A DNA stretch of 64,000 nt. It comes from Hansfordia pulvinata. Lineage: Eukaryota; Ascomycota; Sordariomycetes; Xylariales. The position numbers were made by a program, and so were the translations under genes. Shown in pieces: positions 38,101-50,109 of this stretch (position 1 is its first letter; each line of letters begins with the position of its first letter). The notes beneath the pieces are model-generated. The model searched no databases. It saw nothing but the letters and a program-made list of their open reading frames with translations, and was not told the origin of the DNA. Where the stretch lies: NCBI GenBank assembly GCA_006538405.1, contig BJKQ01000008.1, positions 2,418,001 through 2,482,000 on the forward strand, read 5' to 3'.

Positions 38101-39833
38101 TGACTCGCCCCAATACCGTACCTTGGGGATCTTTCATTGGATCAAGTACCTTATTAGATACTTGAACTCCTCGCGAGACCCTTTTGCCATGGAACTTGCT
38201 CTGCGAGACGAATAAAAGCTGAAAAGCCGGTATCAAGACAGTGCGCACCAGGTCTGGCGGGCGATCAAGCCGGCCCTTGTTGCTGGAGATGTTTGTCTCC
38301 AGGGTCAGGTCGACTATCCTTGTTGTTAGGAACCTAACGTACGCTGGATTTCTTCAGCTCGCCCAGCTCGTCTTTCGGTCCAGAGGGGCATTGCGCAGAC
38401 AGTAAAAAAGAGAAGGCCGGAACGCCGTTGCGCAATGTGTGTCGCGTCGCTCCGTAGCAGGCCAGCCAACTCGAAGCAATGCTGGTCACAAAGGCAAGTC
38501 GAGCATGAGGCCATTCGCCCCCTTCCTCTCTCGTAGGTTGGAAGGCAACCCAGGCGGCGGACTGGCAGAGAGGAACGGGTCTGCATCCCTCCCTCTCTGC
38601 ACCGAAACATGTGTGGAATGTTTCGATGCTTCGGTCTCTCAATCCCCCACCCTGGGAACCTAGCGCGGGATGCCCGGCCGCTCCCCCGGCCGCCAGTCGT
38701 GTCAGGCTGCGGTTCCTGATGACACAAATAACACCAGGAGCCCTCCTCCCCAGCGGCCCTGCCTGTCTGTTGCCAACCCTGTCTGTGGTGTCTTCTGACC
38801 AATATTTGCAGTTGATGAAGCTGGAGTCAGACCGGGATACACTCCACAGCCGCGGGGTTATTCTTTTGTCGGTGCAGCCGGTAAAGCTCGGACCTGTCGT
38901 GGTCTTGCGGCTATCCGAGTCTTGGGTATCGCGGAAAGACGGTGTGAGCTGTCTAGGTGCGCAGGGGCTACACTTGCCGCTCAAGTAATCGGCAGCTTGG
39001 GCACAAGTTGAACCCAGGATGGTCAAGGCGACCTGATCGGGGAACTCGGCATCACGGAGGCCCTGGACATTTTCCAGACCACCCGACTGAACTCGATCGT
39101 GGCAGGTGGCAATATGTTGAAGTGCGGGGCAGAACCGATCTGGTCTTGGCTACCTGGCAGATAGGCATTGAGTGCACAACTTCGCCTCCAGAGAACATCA
39201 GGTACCATTTGCATCCACCACAGCACCTCGAGATGGATAAGGTAGGTACCTATCGTAGTGGCGACGACTCTTGGTGGACTTTGGCGGTGGCTTTTTCCAG
39301 TCTCAAGACGATGAGTTTCTCTGATTAAACGCCGGCTTTGCGTTGATGGCACAAGGTGGCTCAAACCATGACGCCAGGTTCTACGAGTACTCGTAGCCCG
39401 ACAGCATGGGCACTTCGCAGGCCGCCAGGGTTCTCACCGCGGGGGCGGGCACCAGACAGTCGGCGGATGATAAAAGGCAAATGGAAACCTGCTTCCCAAA
39501 TAATGACACGTCGGATGTAAACGTTGTGATATTCAACTCGACGCGATTCCAGGAGGTACCTACATACCTTCCCCAAGTTTGGGCAGGCTGACGGGGGAAA
39601 AGGCGGAGGATCAAGGTTGTTCCAAGGCCGACCGACCGGAAAGCACGACCAGCCGCCCATTTTCGACGCGCGCCTGCCTCGCCAACCTCGTGCTTCGACG
39701 GCCGGCTCCATTGGAAATCTCAGCGACAACGCGACCGCGACTACATCTCGACACCATACCTAAGTTTATCTCCCCGCTCAACCCGCCCGTCCACGCTGCT
39801 TTCTGTCTGCACGCACTCGCCACTCGCCTCGCC
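35184..39833. other. Gene-poor block
   Basis: No supported gene is present. Just upstream of the F-box gene, 35184-36100 is a likely promoter and leader. Palindromic words occur at 37676-37690 and 39382-39395, with a TACGAGTA copy near 36384 and a TACTCGTA copy near 37863. The stretch 39580-39833 is CT-rich and probably the leader of the next gene. Confidence 0.55.
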
Positions 39834-40334
39834 ATGTCTTCCGCCAACGCCAAGCCTCAGGTCAGGGCGCTGCCCGTGATCGTGCCCGTGCCGTACCGCC
39901 TGTTCTTCCTCATCGTTGAGCCCATCTCCACCATCGTCGGTGCATTCTATGCCCACTGCCGCCAGTCTGAATACCTCGCCCTCACCGATGCCGCCTCTGC
40001 GCCCAGTGACGTGCCCCTCGGCACGTCCATTGCCATGTCGCAGCTCGCCAACCTGTACCTTCTGTTCGCCCTCAACGAGGCCCTGGTGCTGCGCGCGACG
40101 AGCGACATGGTGGTCTGGCGCGCCCTGCTTTTCGCCCTGCTCGTTGCCGATTTCGGCCATCTCTACTCTGTCAGCGGACACGGCGCCTCCATCTTCTGGG
40201 ACGTCACCCGCTGGAACGCCATCGACTTTGGCAACATCCCTTTCGTCTACCTCGGCGCTGCTATGAGGGTCGCCTTTCTTGCCGGAGTCGGTTTGTCGGG
40301 CAGCCAGTCTACTGGCAACAAGAAGACGCGCTGA
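39834..40334 (+). CDS. Small four-TM fungal membrane protein (DUF7704-like)
   Basis: A 166-aa product with no intron. Hydrophobic segments lie at about residues 20-41, 67-87, 93-113 and 133-156. The opening PVPYRLFFLIVEPISTIVGAF, the central LANLYLLFALNEALVLR and the later LLVADFGHLYS with FWDVTRWNAIDFGNI fit a widespread uncharacterised fungal family that I believe is catalogued as DUF7704. The role is unknown. The ATG at 39834 was chosen over an in-frame ATG at 39579 because the conserved part begins just after it and the upstream extension is Ser/Thr/Arg-rich leader-like sequence. It ends in a basic KKTR. Confidence 0.85.
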   Translation: MSSANAKPQVRALPVIVPVPYRLFFLIVEPISTIVGAFYAHCRQSEYLALTDAASAPSDVPLGTSIAMSQLANLYLLFALNEALVLRATSDMVVWRALLFALLVADFGHLYSVSGHGASIFWDVTRWNAIDFGNIPFVYLGAAMRVAFLAGVGLSGSQSTGNKKTR

Positions 40335-41298
40335 TTTGGCCAGCGCCCATCAAAACCCGTTGGCAGGCGCCCGACAAGCTCATCCAAGCGCGCAACTGCC
40401 TGGCAGCGGGGTGCACCCCATTGCCGTGGAGCAGCTCAGCCGACACCCAAGACCACCTCAGAGGTCAGAGCAGGGCAAGTCTTGCGAGTCACAGTCTTGG
40501 CGAGAAAGGCAGGCTAAGCGAGGCTACCACCGACGGACGCCGCCCGAGCCCGACGTGTGCGGCCTGCTGACGAGACCCTCGCGCGCCATGAGTTTTCGAG
40601 AGAGGCTTTGAAGGAGTTCTTGGGCGACAGACATCTCCTCAGCTCGCGCATCTTGCTAGGTATGACGGTGCGACCGTTGAAGGATCACCTCGCCATCTAC
40701 GCGCCCTTCGCCGCCCTCAGCAAGAGGCACGTGTGTTCGGACAACTTGCAGTGGCGCTCGGGGTTGTTTCCTGCGTTTGCCCAGACTGTCGGCATCCCAC
40801 CGCAATTCGGGGCAGCCCATTGGTGGAATTATCGACCTGGTGGATCGCATAGTGGATCTGGATCACCCTGTACAGGACGCGACGGGGCTTCATCATACCG
40901 GACTTCCTCGGCCTGTGCAGGCACCTGCGCTGGTCGAAGGGGCCTGCACAGGTCGAAGCTGAGCGGCTGGCGATGGAGGCTGGCTGCACCCAGGCAGAGA
41001 TGGAGGGGTTAATTGGGCCCGACTCCCGCACTCAACCGCCCCTCCATTCCCGGAGGCGGGGTGCACCTTCGGCTGGCTGTACCGCTCCAAGTCGCGATAT
41101 AAGACCGCTGGGACCCCTCCTCCAATCCACAGTCATCTTCGACGATATCATTTTGCTGTCTATCCTCGGTCTTTCTGCTCGGTTTATCCATAATACTACT
41201 ATATCACGCGTCAGGATCCGCCAGAAGTGAGCGCGCTGGCCCCTCCCGAAGCAACACCCCCAGTGATATCCACCCTCCGTCCGTCCCTCCAACCCACC
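40335..41298. other. Intergenic region and alcohol dehydrogenase promoter
   Basis: No supported gene is present. A TATA-like TATAAG lies at 41098-41103. The stretch from about 41150 to 41298 should be the leader. Confidence 0.55.
41098..41103 (+). promoter_or_regulatory. Possible TATA box of the alcohol dehydrogenase gene
   Basis: TATAAG lies about 200 nt upstream of the ATG at 41299, in a locally AT-richer stretch. Position fits a fungal core promoter but this is a weak motif. Confidence 0.3.
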
Positions 41299-42484
41299 AT
41301 GTCTGTACCAGAGAAGTTCAAGGGCTTCCAGGTGGACTCGCCCGAGACTTGGACTCAGTTTCAGCTGCGCGAGTTCCCTGTGCGTTCGTTTGGCGACCTC
41401 GACGTCGATATCAAGATTGAGTGCTGCGGCGTGTGCGCCAGTGACATGCACACGATCAACGGCGGCTGGGGCAAACAGCCTTTCCCACTCGCTGTGGGCC
41501 ACGAGATTGTCGGCAGAGCCTTGCGCGTCGGGCCCAAGGTCAAGTCGGTGGTTCCGGGCCAGCGCGTCGGCGTCGGCGCCCAGTCTTGGTCTTGTGGCGA
41601 GTGCCGCCAGTGCAAGAACGACAACGAGACCTACTGCGCCAAGCAGCGCAACACGTATGGCGCCGTGTGGCCCATCGAAAACGTCGTCACACAGGGTGGC
41701 TTCGCTTCACACATTCGCACGGACGAGTATTGGTAAGTTGCCTTCTTTCGTGTCCCCTACTCGGTGGGAGTCGAAAAGCATTTGCCCCTCCCTCGCCCTC
41801 TTTTCCTTGGCTGACCTGGAGCCGGCACGCAGGGTATATCCCATCCCCGACTCGGTACCCAGCGAGATAGCGGCGCCGATGCTTTGCGCGGGCATCACCC
41901 TTTACAGTCCACTAGTGCGCAACGGGGCCGGGCCCGGCAAGAAGGTCGCGATCGTGGGCCTGGGCGGCCTGGGCCACTTTGGCGTCATGTTCGCCAAGGC
42001 GCTCGGGGCCGAGACGTGGGTGATCTCGCGGACGCACAGCAAGGAGGCTGACGCGCTGGCCATGGGCGCCGACGGGTTCCTTGCGACCGCGGACAAGGAC
42101 TGGAACGAGCAGCACCGAATGACGTTCGACCTCATCATCAGCACGGCCAACAACTTCGGCGACGGCTTCGACCTGTCGGGCTACCTGGGCCTGCTCGACG
42201 TCCAGGGTCGCTTCATCTCGGTCGGGTTCCCCGAGGACGCCGAGCTCAAGATCAGCCCCGGAGACCTCAACCCCAACGCCTGCTCCATCAGCTCCACCCA
42301 CCTGGGCAGCCGCCGCGAGATGCTCGACATGTTCCGCCTGGTCGCCGAGCGTAACATCAAGACCTGGGTCGAGACCGTCCCCATCAGCGCCGACAACCTG
42401 ACGAAGACGTTTGGCCGCCTCGCCAAGAACGACGTGCGCTACCGCTTCTGCATGACGGACTACGACCAGGCGTTTGGGGCTTAA
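41299..42484 (+). CDS. Zinc-dependent, NADP-type alcohol dehydrogenase (ADH6/cinnamyl alcohol dehydrogenase class)
   Basis: The enzyme interconverts aldehydes and primary alcohols, probably with NADP(H), in the cytosol. Exons are 41299-41732 and 41833-42484; the intron has donor GTAAGT and acceptor CGCAG, and splits a Trp codon. The product is 361 aa, usual for the family. Catalytic zinc ligands are Cys46 (CGVCASD) and His68-Glu69 (GHEIVGRALRVG). Structural zinc ligands are Cys99, Cys102, Cys105 and Cys113 (CGECRQCKNDNETYC). The Rossmann motif is GLGGLGHFGVMFAK, followed by SRTHSKEADALAMGAD. The residues GGFASHIRTDEYWVYPIPD and the class-specific pattern match yeast ADH6/ADH7. The gene is intact and converges with the Cys-rich membrane protein gene. 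Confidence 0.94.
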
Positions 42485-42935
42485 GAGGGTGGAAAGTAGG
42501 GGGTCGTGTTTTCCGACTCTGCGCTTGAGTAGGCTAGCTGACGCCGAAGTCGACCTTCTTGAGGCAAAGTGGTGCTATGGTTAGTTTGGGTAGAAGTTAA
42601 CACATTCTTGTCTCGGAATTCAAGGATGATTCAGCGCCAAAGCGCTTCTCTGGCAGGTGCGAACACACACCCAAGACGTCAACAAAGGCCTCACTCAACC
42701 CTGCGACAGATGGAATTGAGGAAGGCGGCGTTCTATTCATCCCTGTTGCCCTCTAGCCGTCCCGCCTAACGAATAATAATTAAAATTGGAGGGTAGAAAG
42801 AGAACTGGTATCTTGCCAAACAAAAAGACCCCCTGCGCCGACGCCATGATAGAACCGATGTACAGGCTTGGAAACCCCCTTAAATTCGCCTGATTACACT
42901 CTCTACTACTTTGTACCCCAGGAGCACACTGGGCC
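42485..42935. other. Convergent 3' spacer
   Basis: This is the 3' flank of both the alcohol dehydrogenase and the Cys-rich membrane protein gene. No ORF is supported. Confidence 0.6.
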
Positions 42936-44211
42936 TTACTTCTGCGGCGCGGTGGGCAGCTCCGCCGGCGCCGGGACCGACAGAGGCAGCTCCACGGGGT
43001 TGGGGCGCACCTCAGTGTCCAGGCCCTCGAGCTCCGACTGCTGGCGTTGGTGGTGGCTGTGGTGGTAGCCGCCCGCGGCGGCTGCGGCGGCTGCCTCGGG
43101 GGTCAGGAACTTGAGGATATCCGGGTTCGTCGCCGCGTCGTAGGTGCTCCCGGCGGCGGAGAGGTGCGAGGGCGAGACGTGCGTGCCGTCGGGCGCGCGC
43201 CATCCCGACTCGGAGCCGAACTGCGAGGGCGAGAAGTTGAGGAACTGGGCGCCGGGCGAACCGACTCCGCTGGACTGCTGGTCTTGATACGGGCTGGGAA
43301 AGCCCGACGAGTAGGCTGAGGCGAGATCTCGTTAGCGGACGATCGATATATGGGGGGGTGGGAGAATGAAAACATGCTCGGGACCATGTTGAGTAGATGC
43401 AGGAAGACTTACGACCGGAGCCAGTGTAAGGGCTGTACAAATTCGAGGCCTCGTCGGCAGCCTTGCGCTGCTGCTCGTCCCGCGCCGAGCGGTTGTTGCG
43501 ACGCCGCACCATGAGCCATGCTATCAAACCCAACACAATGAGGGCGATGCCGCCAATGCAGATGCCAGCTATGGCGCCCGGTGTGATTCCCGCGGACGAG
43601 CCCGCAGACGAGTCCAGGCCTGTTATGAAGACCTTGGCTTTGTCGGGGTTGCCGCTGAGTCGCGCGGCTGTCAGGTTCTTCTGCGGACAGTTTCCAGTTG
43701 AGCATGGGTTGTTGCTGCAGCATCCCATAAAAGGGGGCTGCTCTCTTCCTTCGTTGGCGCAGGTATACCACGAGGCGTCAGAGGGCTTGGTGCCATTGAG
43801 TTGGCACTCTTGCTCTTCGATCTGGTTGTAGATGTCTGCCTTGAAGGACGAGTACCGCAGGTCGTCCTTGGGGCATTCTCCGCTGTTGTCGGCACATGGA
43901 TCTGACGTGCAGCACCCTATGAAACGCAGATTGGCCTTGTCGCAGATGTAGAAATCTCCTCCTCTGGGGCAGTCCAGGCCCAATGACTGCTGGGGGTTGT
44001 CATGGCTGCAAGGCCGGTGTTTCGGGTCGGCGAGAGAGAAGCCGGAGAGTGGCCAGGCTGGGCTGGCCGACGCTGGGGAAGAGGAGGACCTTTGGCAAAC
44101 AGGCCCGAGTCGAAGTAGATCGTATGGCTGGCAGTGATCGAGCGTGAAGAAAAGGGTCTTAAGCAAGGGCCCGGATTCACCGCAGCAGCAGGCCATCTTC
44201 TTAAGAGACAT
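42936..44211 (-). CDS. Cys-rich single-pass membrane protein with two repeated ectodomain modules
   Basis: Exons are 44211-43413 and 43315-42936 (donor GTAAGT, branch GCTAAC, acceptor CTCAG), 392 aa. Two related Cys modules lie at about residues 80-118 (DCPRGGDFYICDKANLRFIG, then CCTSDPC...CPKDDL) and 136-180 (ECQLNG...WYTC...FMGCCSNNPC...CPQKNL). Both share a (W/F)YxC-(x)n-F-(I/M)-G-C-C-(S/T)-x-(N/D)-P-C-(x)n-C-P core. One TM segment at about 211-235 (AGICIGGIALIVLGLIAWLM) is followed by RRRNN and a Ser/Gln/His-rich cytoplasmic tail. The pair resembles a common Pezizomycotina family of surface proteins whose role I do not know. It may sense or bind wall material. Relatives usually begin near the segment here reading ADPKHRPCSH (residue 61), so the first 60 residues may be wrong or belong to an unrecognised 5' exon. 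Confidence 0.78.
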
Positions 44212-45997
44212 AACACGGACGGCACTGGCGGGAGCCTGCTGTTGCCGGGGCTGTAGGCCGCTCGCTCCCTGCTTCGCTGCAAACGTCCGTGGATGACGGC
44301 GAAGACCGTACTGCCCCCCCGGCTGACCATGCGGCTTCCCTCCCCATCAATATCACCGGTGGGTCGCATATCGAGGCTGAACAGTGTCCGATTGGGCTCG
44401 CCCAGCCAGCATGGCCATGTCCGAGTCTCCAGGGCGGGGGCTGGGTAGTGAGGGATCAGCACGCCTCAGCAACCAACAGAAGTCTTGGCCTGCATGTTGG
44501 GTTTACTATCGACATGCAACGCGGCAGTGTGGTGTGCTGCGGCGCTCGCTGGACGGCCGCGGCTACTATTTCGGGCCACCCTGTCTCTCGAAGCCGTCCC
44601 TTTGTGTGCGTGCCGGGCCTGAGAGCGGAAGGCAAACGTACTCGCATCGTAGTCGGCCACTTCGGCAGGAGATTACCGTGCACGCGGCACAGCAGGCTGG
44701 CAGTTCTTTGAGGCGAGCCTTTTCGTCGCCCCCGCGGCCTCGCTTGTTTCAGACTGCCGTCGGGAGATTTTCATCTCTCCAGACACGGGTGAGGGCATGT
44801 GGCGCCTGTGAGATGGTGGTGCCCAGGTCAGCCTGCATCTTTTGGCCGCGTGGCACGTGTGCCCAGAGCCGCAAGGCGGAGGGGCTGAGCTGGTCTGGAT
44901 CCCCTCTTTTTCCCTTCTGTCCAGTCGACATGGAGGCCGTCTCGTGTTCGCCCTTTGGCTCGTCCTGTTCTAATAAGCACACGCAGATACCGCGGTGGAG
45001 ATGGAGAATTTGCTGTCCAGGCCGAGATTGCATCACTCGTCCCCCCGGTCTCCCCCCTACAAGAAGATATAATAGCCGGAATGTGCTCCCTCTGTAGGCG
45101 CCGACCGAGTGCGACCGAGTGCGACCAAGCTCATGCAGGTAGCCGCCGTGTTGGCTGTTCTCGATCGTTAAAGCTGCTGCCGTTCACATACCGGTGCCGC
45201 TGAATGCAACTGCAATCCACTCACTGTTGCTGCCCATATTGGGAGGGAGGTGCTGAAGGAGATTCGAAAGGCTCGCCGTTCAGGCTGCAGCGAACACCCA
45301 AGTCAATTCCGTAAGGCTCTCTGCCAGGACTCCAGGCTGTTGCAGGCAGTTTGCAAGAGGCCTGGTAAGCGCCGGGTCAGCCGACGACAAAGCCTGATCA
45401 GGGAGCGGGGGCATGCTGGGGAATACGAGAGATTGAGTCGCGGGGGTTGCAAACGAATCTCGGTCGAGGCTGGAAAAGGCCAAGGTCTTGGTCAAGTGCC
45501 TTTTTGGCTCCGGCGTCTAGGCAAGGGATCGATCTGATGCTACGGTACCTACGAGCATGCCCTTGCCTTCACACATGTAACAAGCGCCGGGACGCTGTGG
45601 TTGAGCGGGACCCACTCACACCCGGGCAATCTGGCGGGCAGTTACGCAGTCGTGGCAGTCTGACGAGCAGACTGCTCTAGTCCTGTTCAGGCTAGATCAT
45701 CATACCCAGCGCACCAGCCACATCCAAGCCTCAACCTTGGAAGTGGAAGTCTCGCCTGTAGATACCTATGTATCGAATTGCTTGATCTCGCCAGCCCTCT
45801 GTGGCTGAGCGCACACAATTCGCCAAATTCAACCTTACCCGCTCGAATTCAATTTGTGACTCTGCTGGGCCAGGCCACGCCAGCCCACATTTTGCAGCTC
45901 GTGCTCGACCTCGTCTTCGACCTAGATCTGCCCGCCCTCGAGAGATCTCGCCAACCGCAACCACCAGTCTCCCCGTCGACCACCGCCCACCGTCAAA
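44212..45997. other. Divergent intergenic region: promoters of Cys-rich membrane protein and RPS7
   Basis: No supported gene lies in this divergent spacer. The stretch from about 45780 to 45997 is the RPS7 leader and promoter. Confidence 0.6.
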
Positions 45998-47107
45998 ATG
46001 AGCGCCCTCAACAAGATCGCCCCCAACAGCCCCTCGCGGCAAAACCCCTCCGAGCTCGAGACCAGCATCGCTGGCGCTCTCTACGACCTCGAGACCAACA
46101 CTGCCGACCTGAAGGTCGCCCTCCGCCCCCTGCAGTTCGTCTCTGCCCGTGAGGTATGAATTGACTTCCGAAAGCCTCGAGCCTTTGACCTTGAGAGCCT
46201 TGGACCCATCCCACCCGCGATGCGCCAGTCGCATGCCGTTGCGCGCCACTCAAGCCCCCGGCGGCCTATGCGATCGGCGACTGTCCCATCTGTCGAGGCA
46301 CCGAAAAAAAAAAAGTTCACGAGCCCTTGTCTCGCCCCAGGGCGTACACGTGGGCGTGAGCATCCACATACACTCCCAGCGGCTCGTCTCGACTCTGCCC
46401 CGGCTACAACCGGGCTCGCTTGCGACGAGCCGTGTATGAGGACGCATTGCGCCCACGCAGACAACCATCCAAGAACAAGACAGTGGAACAGGACGGGAAG
46501 CGGTCCAAGGAACACATGGTCAAAAGCTATATGTTTCCTGGAGCTCGCCTGCTGACTTTTGGGTCTTGATTAGATCGAAGTTGGCCACGGCAAGAAGGCT
46601 ATTGTCATCTTTGTCCCCGTCCCCTCGCTGCCCGGTTTCCACCGCGTCCAGCAGCGGTAAGTTTCCCATCATTGCCTGTGCCAGACCGGCACCCCCTCTC
46701 TACTCGCGGGCACCGAGCTAATCTTCCCCCGCCTGCACAGTCTGACCCGCGAGCTGGAGAAGAAGTTCTCCGACCGCCACGTCCTGATCCTGGCCTCGCG
46801 CCGCATCTTGCCCCGCCCCAAGCGCTCCGCCCGCGCCCGCAACAACCAGAAGCAGCAGCGCCCTCGCTCGCGCACCCTGACGGCCGTCCACGACGCCATC
46901 CTCGGCGACCTGGTCTACCCCGTCGAGATTGTCGGCAAGCGCCTCCGCACCAAGGAGGACAACAGCAAGCTCCTCAAGGTCATCCTCGACGAGAAGGAGC
47001 GCGGCGGTGTCGACTACCGCCTCGACACCTACAGCGAGGTCTACCGCCGCCTCACGGGCCGCAGCGTCACCTTTGAGTTCCCTCAGGCCGGTGCCGCGGA
47101 GTACTAA
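45998..47107 (+). CDS. RPS7: 40S ribosomal protein eS7
   Basis: A component of the small cytosolic ribosomal subunit. Exons are 45998-46153, 46574-46656 and 46741-47107, giving 201 aa. Introns have donors GTATGA and GTAAGT and acceptors TTAG and ACAG. Intron 1 is 420 nt, the longest found here, with an A run near 46304-46314. The sequence covers the whole eS7 fold: [48 protein letters not shown] (basic insert), [20 protein letters not shown] and a C-terminal [20 protein letters not shown]. The ATG is in AAAATGAGC context. The gene is intact and converges with dynactin p62. Confidence 0.96.
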
Positions 47108-47921
47108 GCGGGTGCGCGCATGCGTTCGCGTGACTGTGTGTGTGAAAACTACTGGGGACACTTGGCAGAAACCAACCTGGCGTTTGACATTTTCGGCGGG
47201 ACTGGGCTTTTTGGGCATGGGAAATGAAAAAGTAAAACGAAGAGGCCCATCATCCTCTGTGACACGAGATGAGAAGCTTTTCAAGGAGGGAGTAAGCAGT
47301 CCCTAGAAGGACGGGCAGATAGGCCGCCTATTCTCTGAACGACTGATTTCCCATCTCCAACTACCCTAATCGCCTAAACATGCATGACCAATGTTCTTTC
47401 CGTTCTTCACGACTTCCATGTCACTCGCTTCGCTATGCTTGTTGTCGTAATTCCCTTGAAGAGACGTATTGATCGTCGCATAGGTATCAGTCCCCCGGGT
47501 TAGTTCTGCTCGACAGTGGATATTATGATGTATCCGTACCACACTTCCCTGTCTCCACCTCGGATAATTAAAAGAATGAATTCGTGTGTAATTAGCCTCT
47601 CAAAACAACGCCGAACGCAGCCACGAGAACGAATCACAACTGTATTGTCATGAATACCAGACGTGTCCGGAAGCATCAAGCCCCGTGCCAGGCTTGTTTG
47701 TGAGTGTCGTATCAATGGGTATCTTCATTTCTGCTCATCTATCTGCCTATTTCCAGCGGACGAGTTCCATTGCACCGCCGAAGCAGCCGTGTTGCTCGTG
47801 GCCTGACCAAACTTGCCCATCTGGAATTGTCACCACTCAATCCTCGGCTGCCAATGCTCGTGGCTTACTTTGTCAAGCTGAAGGTGATCCAGTAATGCCG
47901 GCCCTCCCCTAATGCCCCCCT
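47108..47921. other. Convergent intergenic spacer
   Basis: This holds the 3' flanks of RPS7 and the dynactin subunit gene. No ORF is supported. Confidence 0.6.
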
Positions 47922-49761
47922 TCACAGCGTCTCAGCAATCCGCCCAAGACCCAGGACGGACCAATAGGCAAGTTCCTTCTTCTCCCTGCCAGCAGCGGCG
48001 CCTCTGGACGAGTGGAGGCCGCCGGTGCCTCCGACCTGATCCTGCGACACGTCGCCTTCCCACTCGAGGTGGACAAAGAGGGGAATCTCGAGGACGTCCT
48101 CGTCTTCACGTAGAGGGCCAAGGTCGGGCTCGGGGTCGCCCACCTTGCAGAGTAGGGCCGGTGGCGCTTCGGGCTTGATTGATGCCGGGACCACCTCCAC
48201 GACAATGCTGACCCAGTTGCGGCCTCGCTCCCAGATTTTGCCCGCCTCGCCCTGGTGCGCGCCCGCGCCTCCCGAGGCTGCACCGGCCCCTGTAGCCGCA
48301 TCCTCGTCGCCCCCGCCGCGCCGCCCGCTCTCTTTCAGCACGTCCTCGAGGTAGACGTCGTTGTCGGTGTTAGCGTCAATGGAGAACTGCGGGCACAGCA
48401 GCGTCACTTTGTGAGCGAAGCGACCAGGCGTCGTGTTGGGCGTTGCCAGCGTGACTTTGACGTCCTCGAATATGGGGTTCTTGAAGGTCAGGAGGTATTG
48501 GACCGCGCTTAATGGCTTCAGGAGCGTGGTGTCGGACGGCGCAGGATTCTGGGGAGCAGATGATCCAGAAGGGCTCAGGGGCTTGATTGTTACAGACGGT
48601 ATGTAATTGTTGGCCACGAGTCTGATGCGCCAGCGGGTGTTGCCGACCTTCGACTCAGGCTTGCTGATGATATGCCGACAGACGGGGCATCGTTTAGACC
48701 GTTTACTACGCAGGAGGTAGGGGACCGGCCACAACTCGTCAACAAAATGGGCTCCTTCATCAAGCTGGTTATCTGTCTGTTCGCAGGTGGCCGTCGCATC
48801 CCAACCTTCGCGGCGCAGTCGGTCAATGTCAGAGCTTTCGTCCAGATCAGGAACGCTGAGACCCTCGCTGAGGGTCTCTGCTTCTCGCATGAAGGCGCTC
48901 CTATTCTTTGGCTTCATCCTGCCGAGATTATTGCCAGAGTATATATCCATGATGCGAGACAACGTTCCTGGAGAGTTGAGGCCATAGTCGGATATGCCGG
49001 AAATGCCTGCTGCAGGGTTTGTGCTGTTCAACTGTGTCTGATAGAAGGCCTTGAGGGCTGAGAAACGAGCCTTCGCGTTGGTGGGCTCGGCATCGGGTCG
49101 GGGCGAGGGCGCGTCGTCACCTGTAATGGACTGGTGGCGTGACGGGTCGTCGCCATGACGGATCTTGGAGAGCTGGGCCGATATACCCTGAGGCTTGTCG
49201 AATTTAATGCCGATTTCTGCGGAGCTCCAGTGGCAATAGGAGCAAGCCAACATCCAAGGGCCGAGGGAGGGCGCGGCTGCACTGTCTGCGGAAAGCAAGC
49301 CAGTCTCAGGAGCGGACTCCATGGCTTGCACAGCCAACGGACCGACACATATCGGGCATTGAAAGCAACTTCTTGTGCATCTGTAGCGAGAAGAGAGAGA
49401 GAGTCAGAGGGGCGGGCCGATAACACGAGGTTGAGAGTGCAGCTGGCACATACCGATTGCCCTCGGTTTTCAGACTGCTGGTGGCGACCTCGAAAAGGCA
49501 GTTGGGGCAGTATATGTTGACAATTTCCTCGGCGACGCAGCGCGGACATCGAATTTGGTGGCACACATCGCAGTACAGCAGGTATTCGAGAGGGTAGAGG
49601 CTGAAGTTGGAGCGAGGAGCGCGGGGGTCGAGGTCGGTGTCGTCGTCTTCCGGGGTCTCGTCGCCGCCCGCGCCAGGCGCGTCGTCGGCGTTGCGTTGTT
49701 GGGAGCTGGAGTCATCGTGGCATGGACATTGGATGTACGTGTAAGGGGTGAATGAAGCCAT
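47922..49761 (-). CDS. ro-2: Dynactin subunit 4 (p62)
   Basis: A dynactin pointed-end complex subunit, needed with dynein for nuclear distribution and hyphal growth; the Neurospora orthologue is ro-2. Exons are 49761-49454 and 49380-47922 (donor GTATGT, acceptor CTACAG), 588 aa. Zinc-binding Cys pairs are C64/C67, C72/C75 and C85/C88 (LYCDVCHQIRCPRC, then NIYCPNCLFEV), then C104, C108, C111 and C114 (RCTRSCFQCPIC), and later CSYCHWSS and CPVCRHI. A split Arg codon joins the exons and restores the Cys series. The C-terminal part holds NNYIPSV and a beta-rich region typical of p62. The N terminus carries an Asp/Glu/Pro-rich insert at about 29-50. Intact. Confidence 0.93.
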
Positions 49762-50107
49762 CTGGAGCTTCGTCGCCTGGCTTCGCGGGGGCGCTACAGG
49801 GACATGGCAGCCGGTGCTGACTGGGGGCGTTCGGCGCGGCCTGAAGCTCAGGTGTTGGGGCGAGGGAATGCCGCGGGTTTGGGGAACCACAATTTGAACT
49901 GTAAGAGTTGGCGGCCGAGGTACAGTAGAGTGTATCTAGGGGGATGGCAAGTGCGGGCGGGAGCGTCGCTGTCGCGGTCGTTGTCGTCGTCGTCGTTGTC
50001 GTGATGTGGCAGTCGATGAGGAACAAAGTGATTGTCGTTCACCGACCCCCAATAGCAGCCCTGCGACTCAGGTACCGTCCTGCGCAAGCTGTGGCTATCA
50101 GGTACCT
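49762..50107. other. 5' flank of dynactin p62 gene
   Basis: This is the likely promoter and leader of the dynactin gene. A short GTC/CGT-rich tract lies at 49975-50000. No ORF is supported. Confidence 0.55.
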
Positions 50108-50109
50108 TA

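Noticed and set aside
46154..46573. Possible snoRNA in the long RPS7 intron 1
   Set aside because: A CTGA-like D box is present near the end but no matching C box (RTGATGA) was found.
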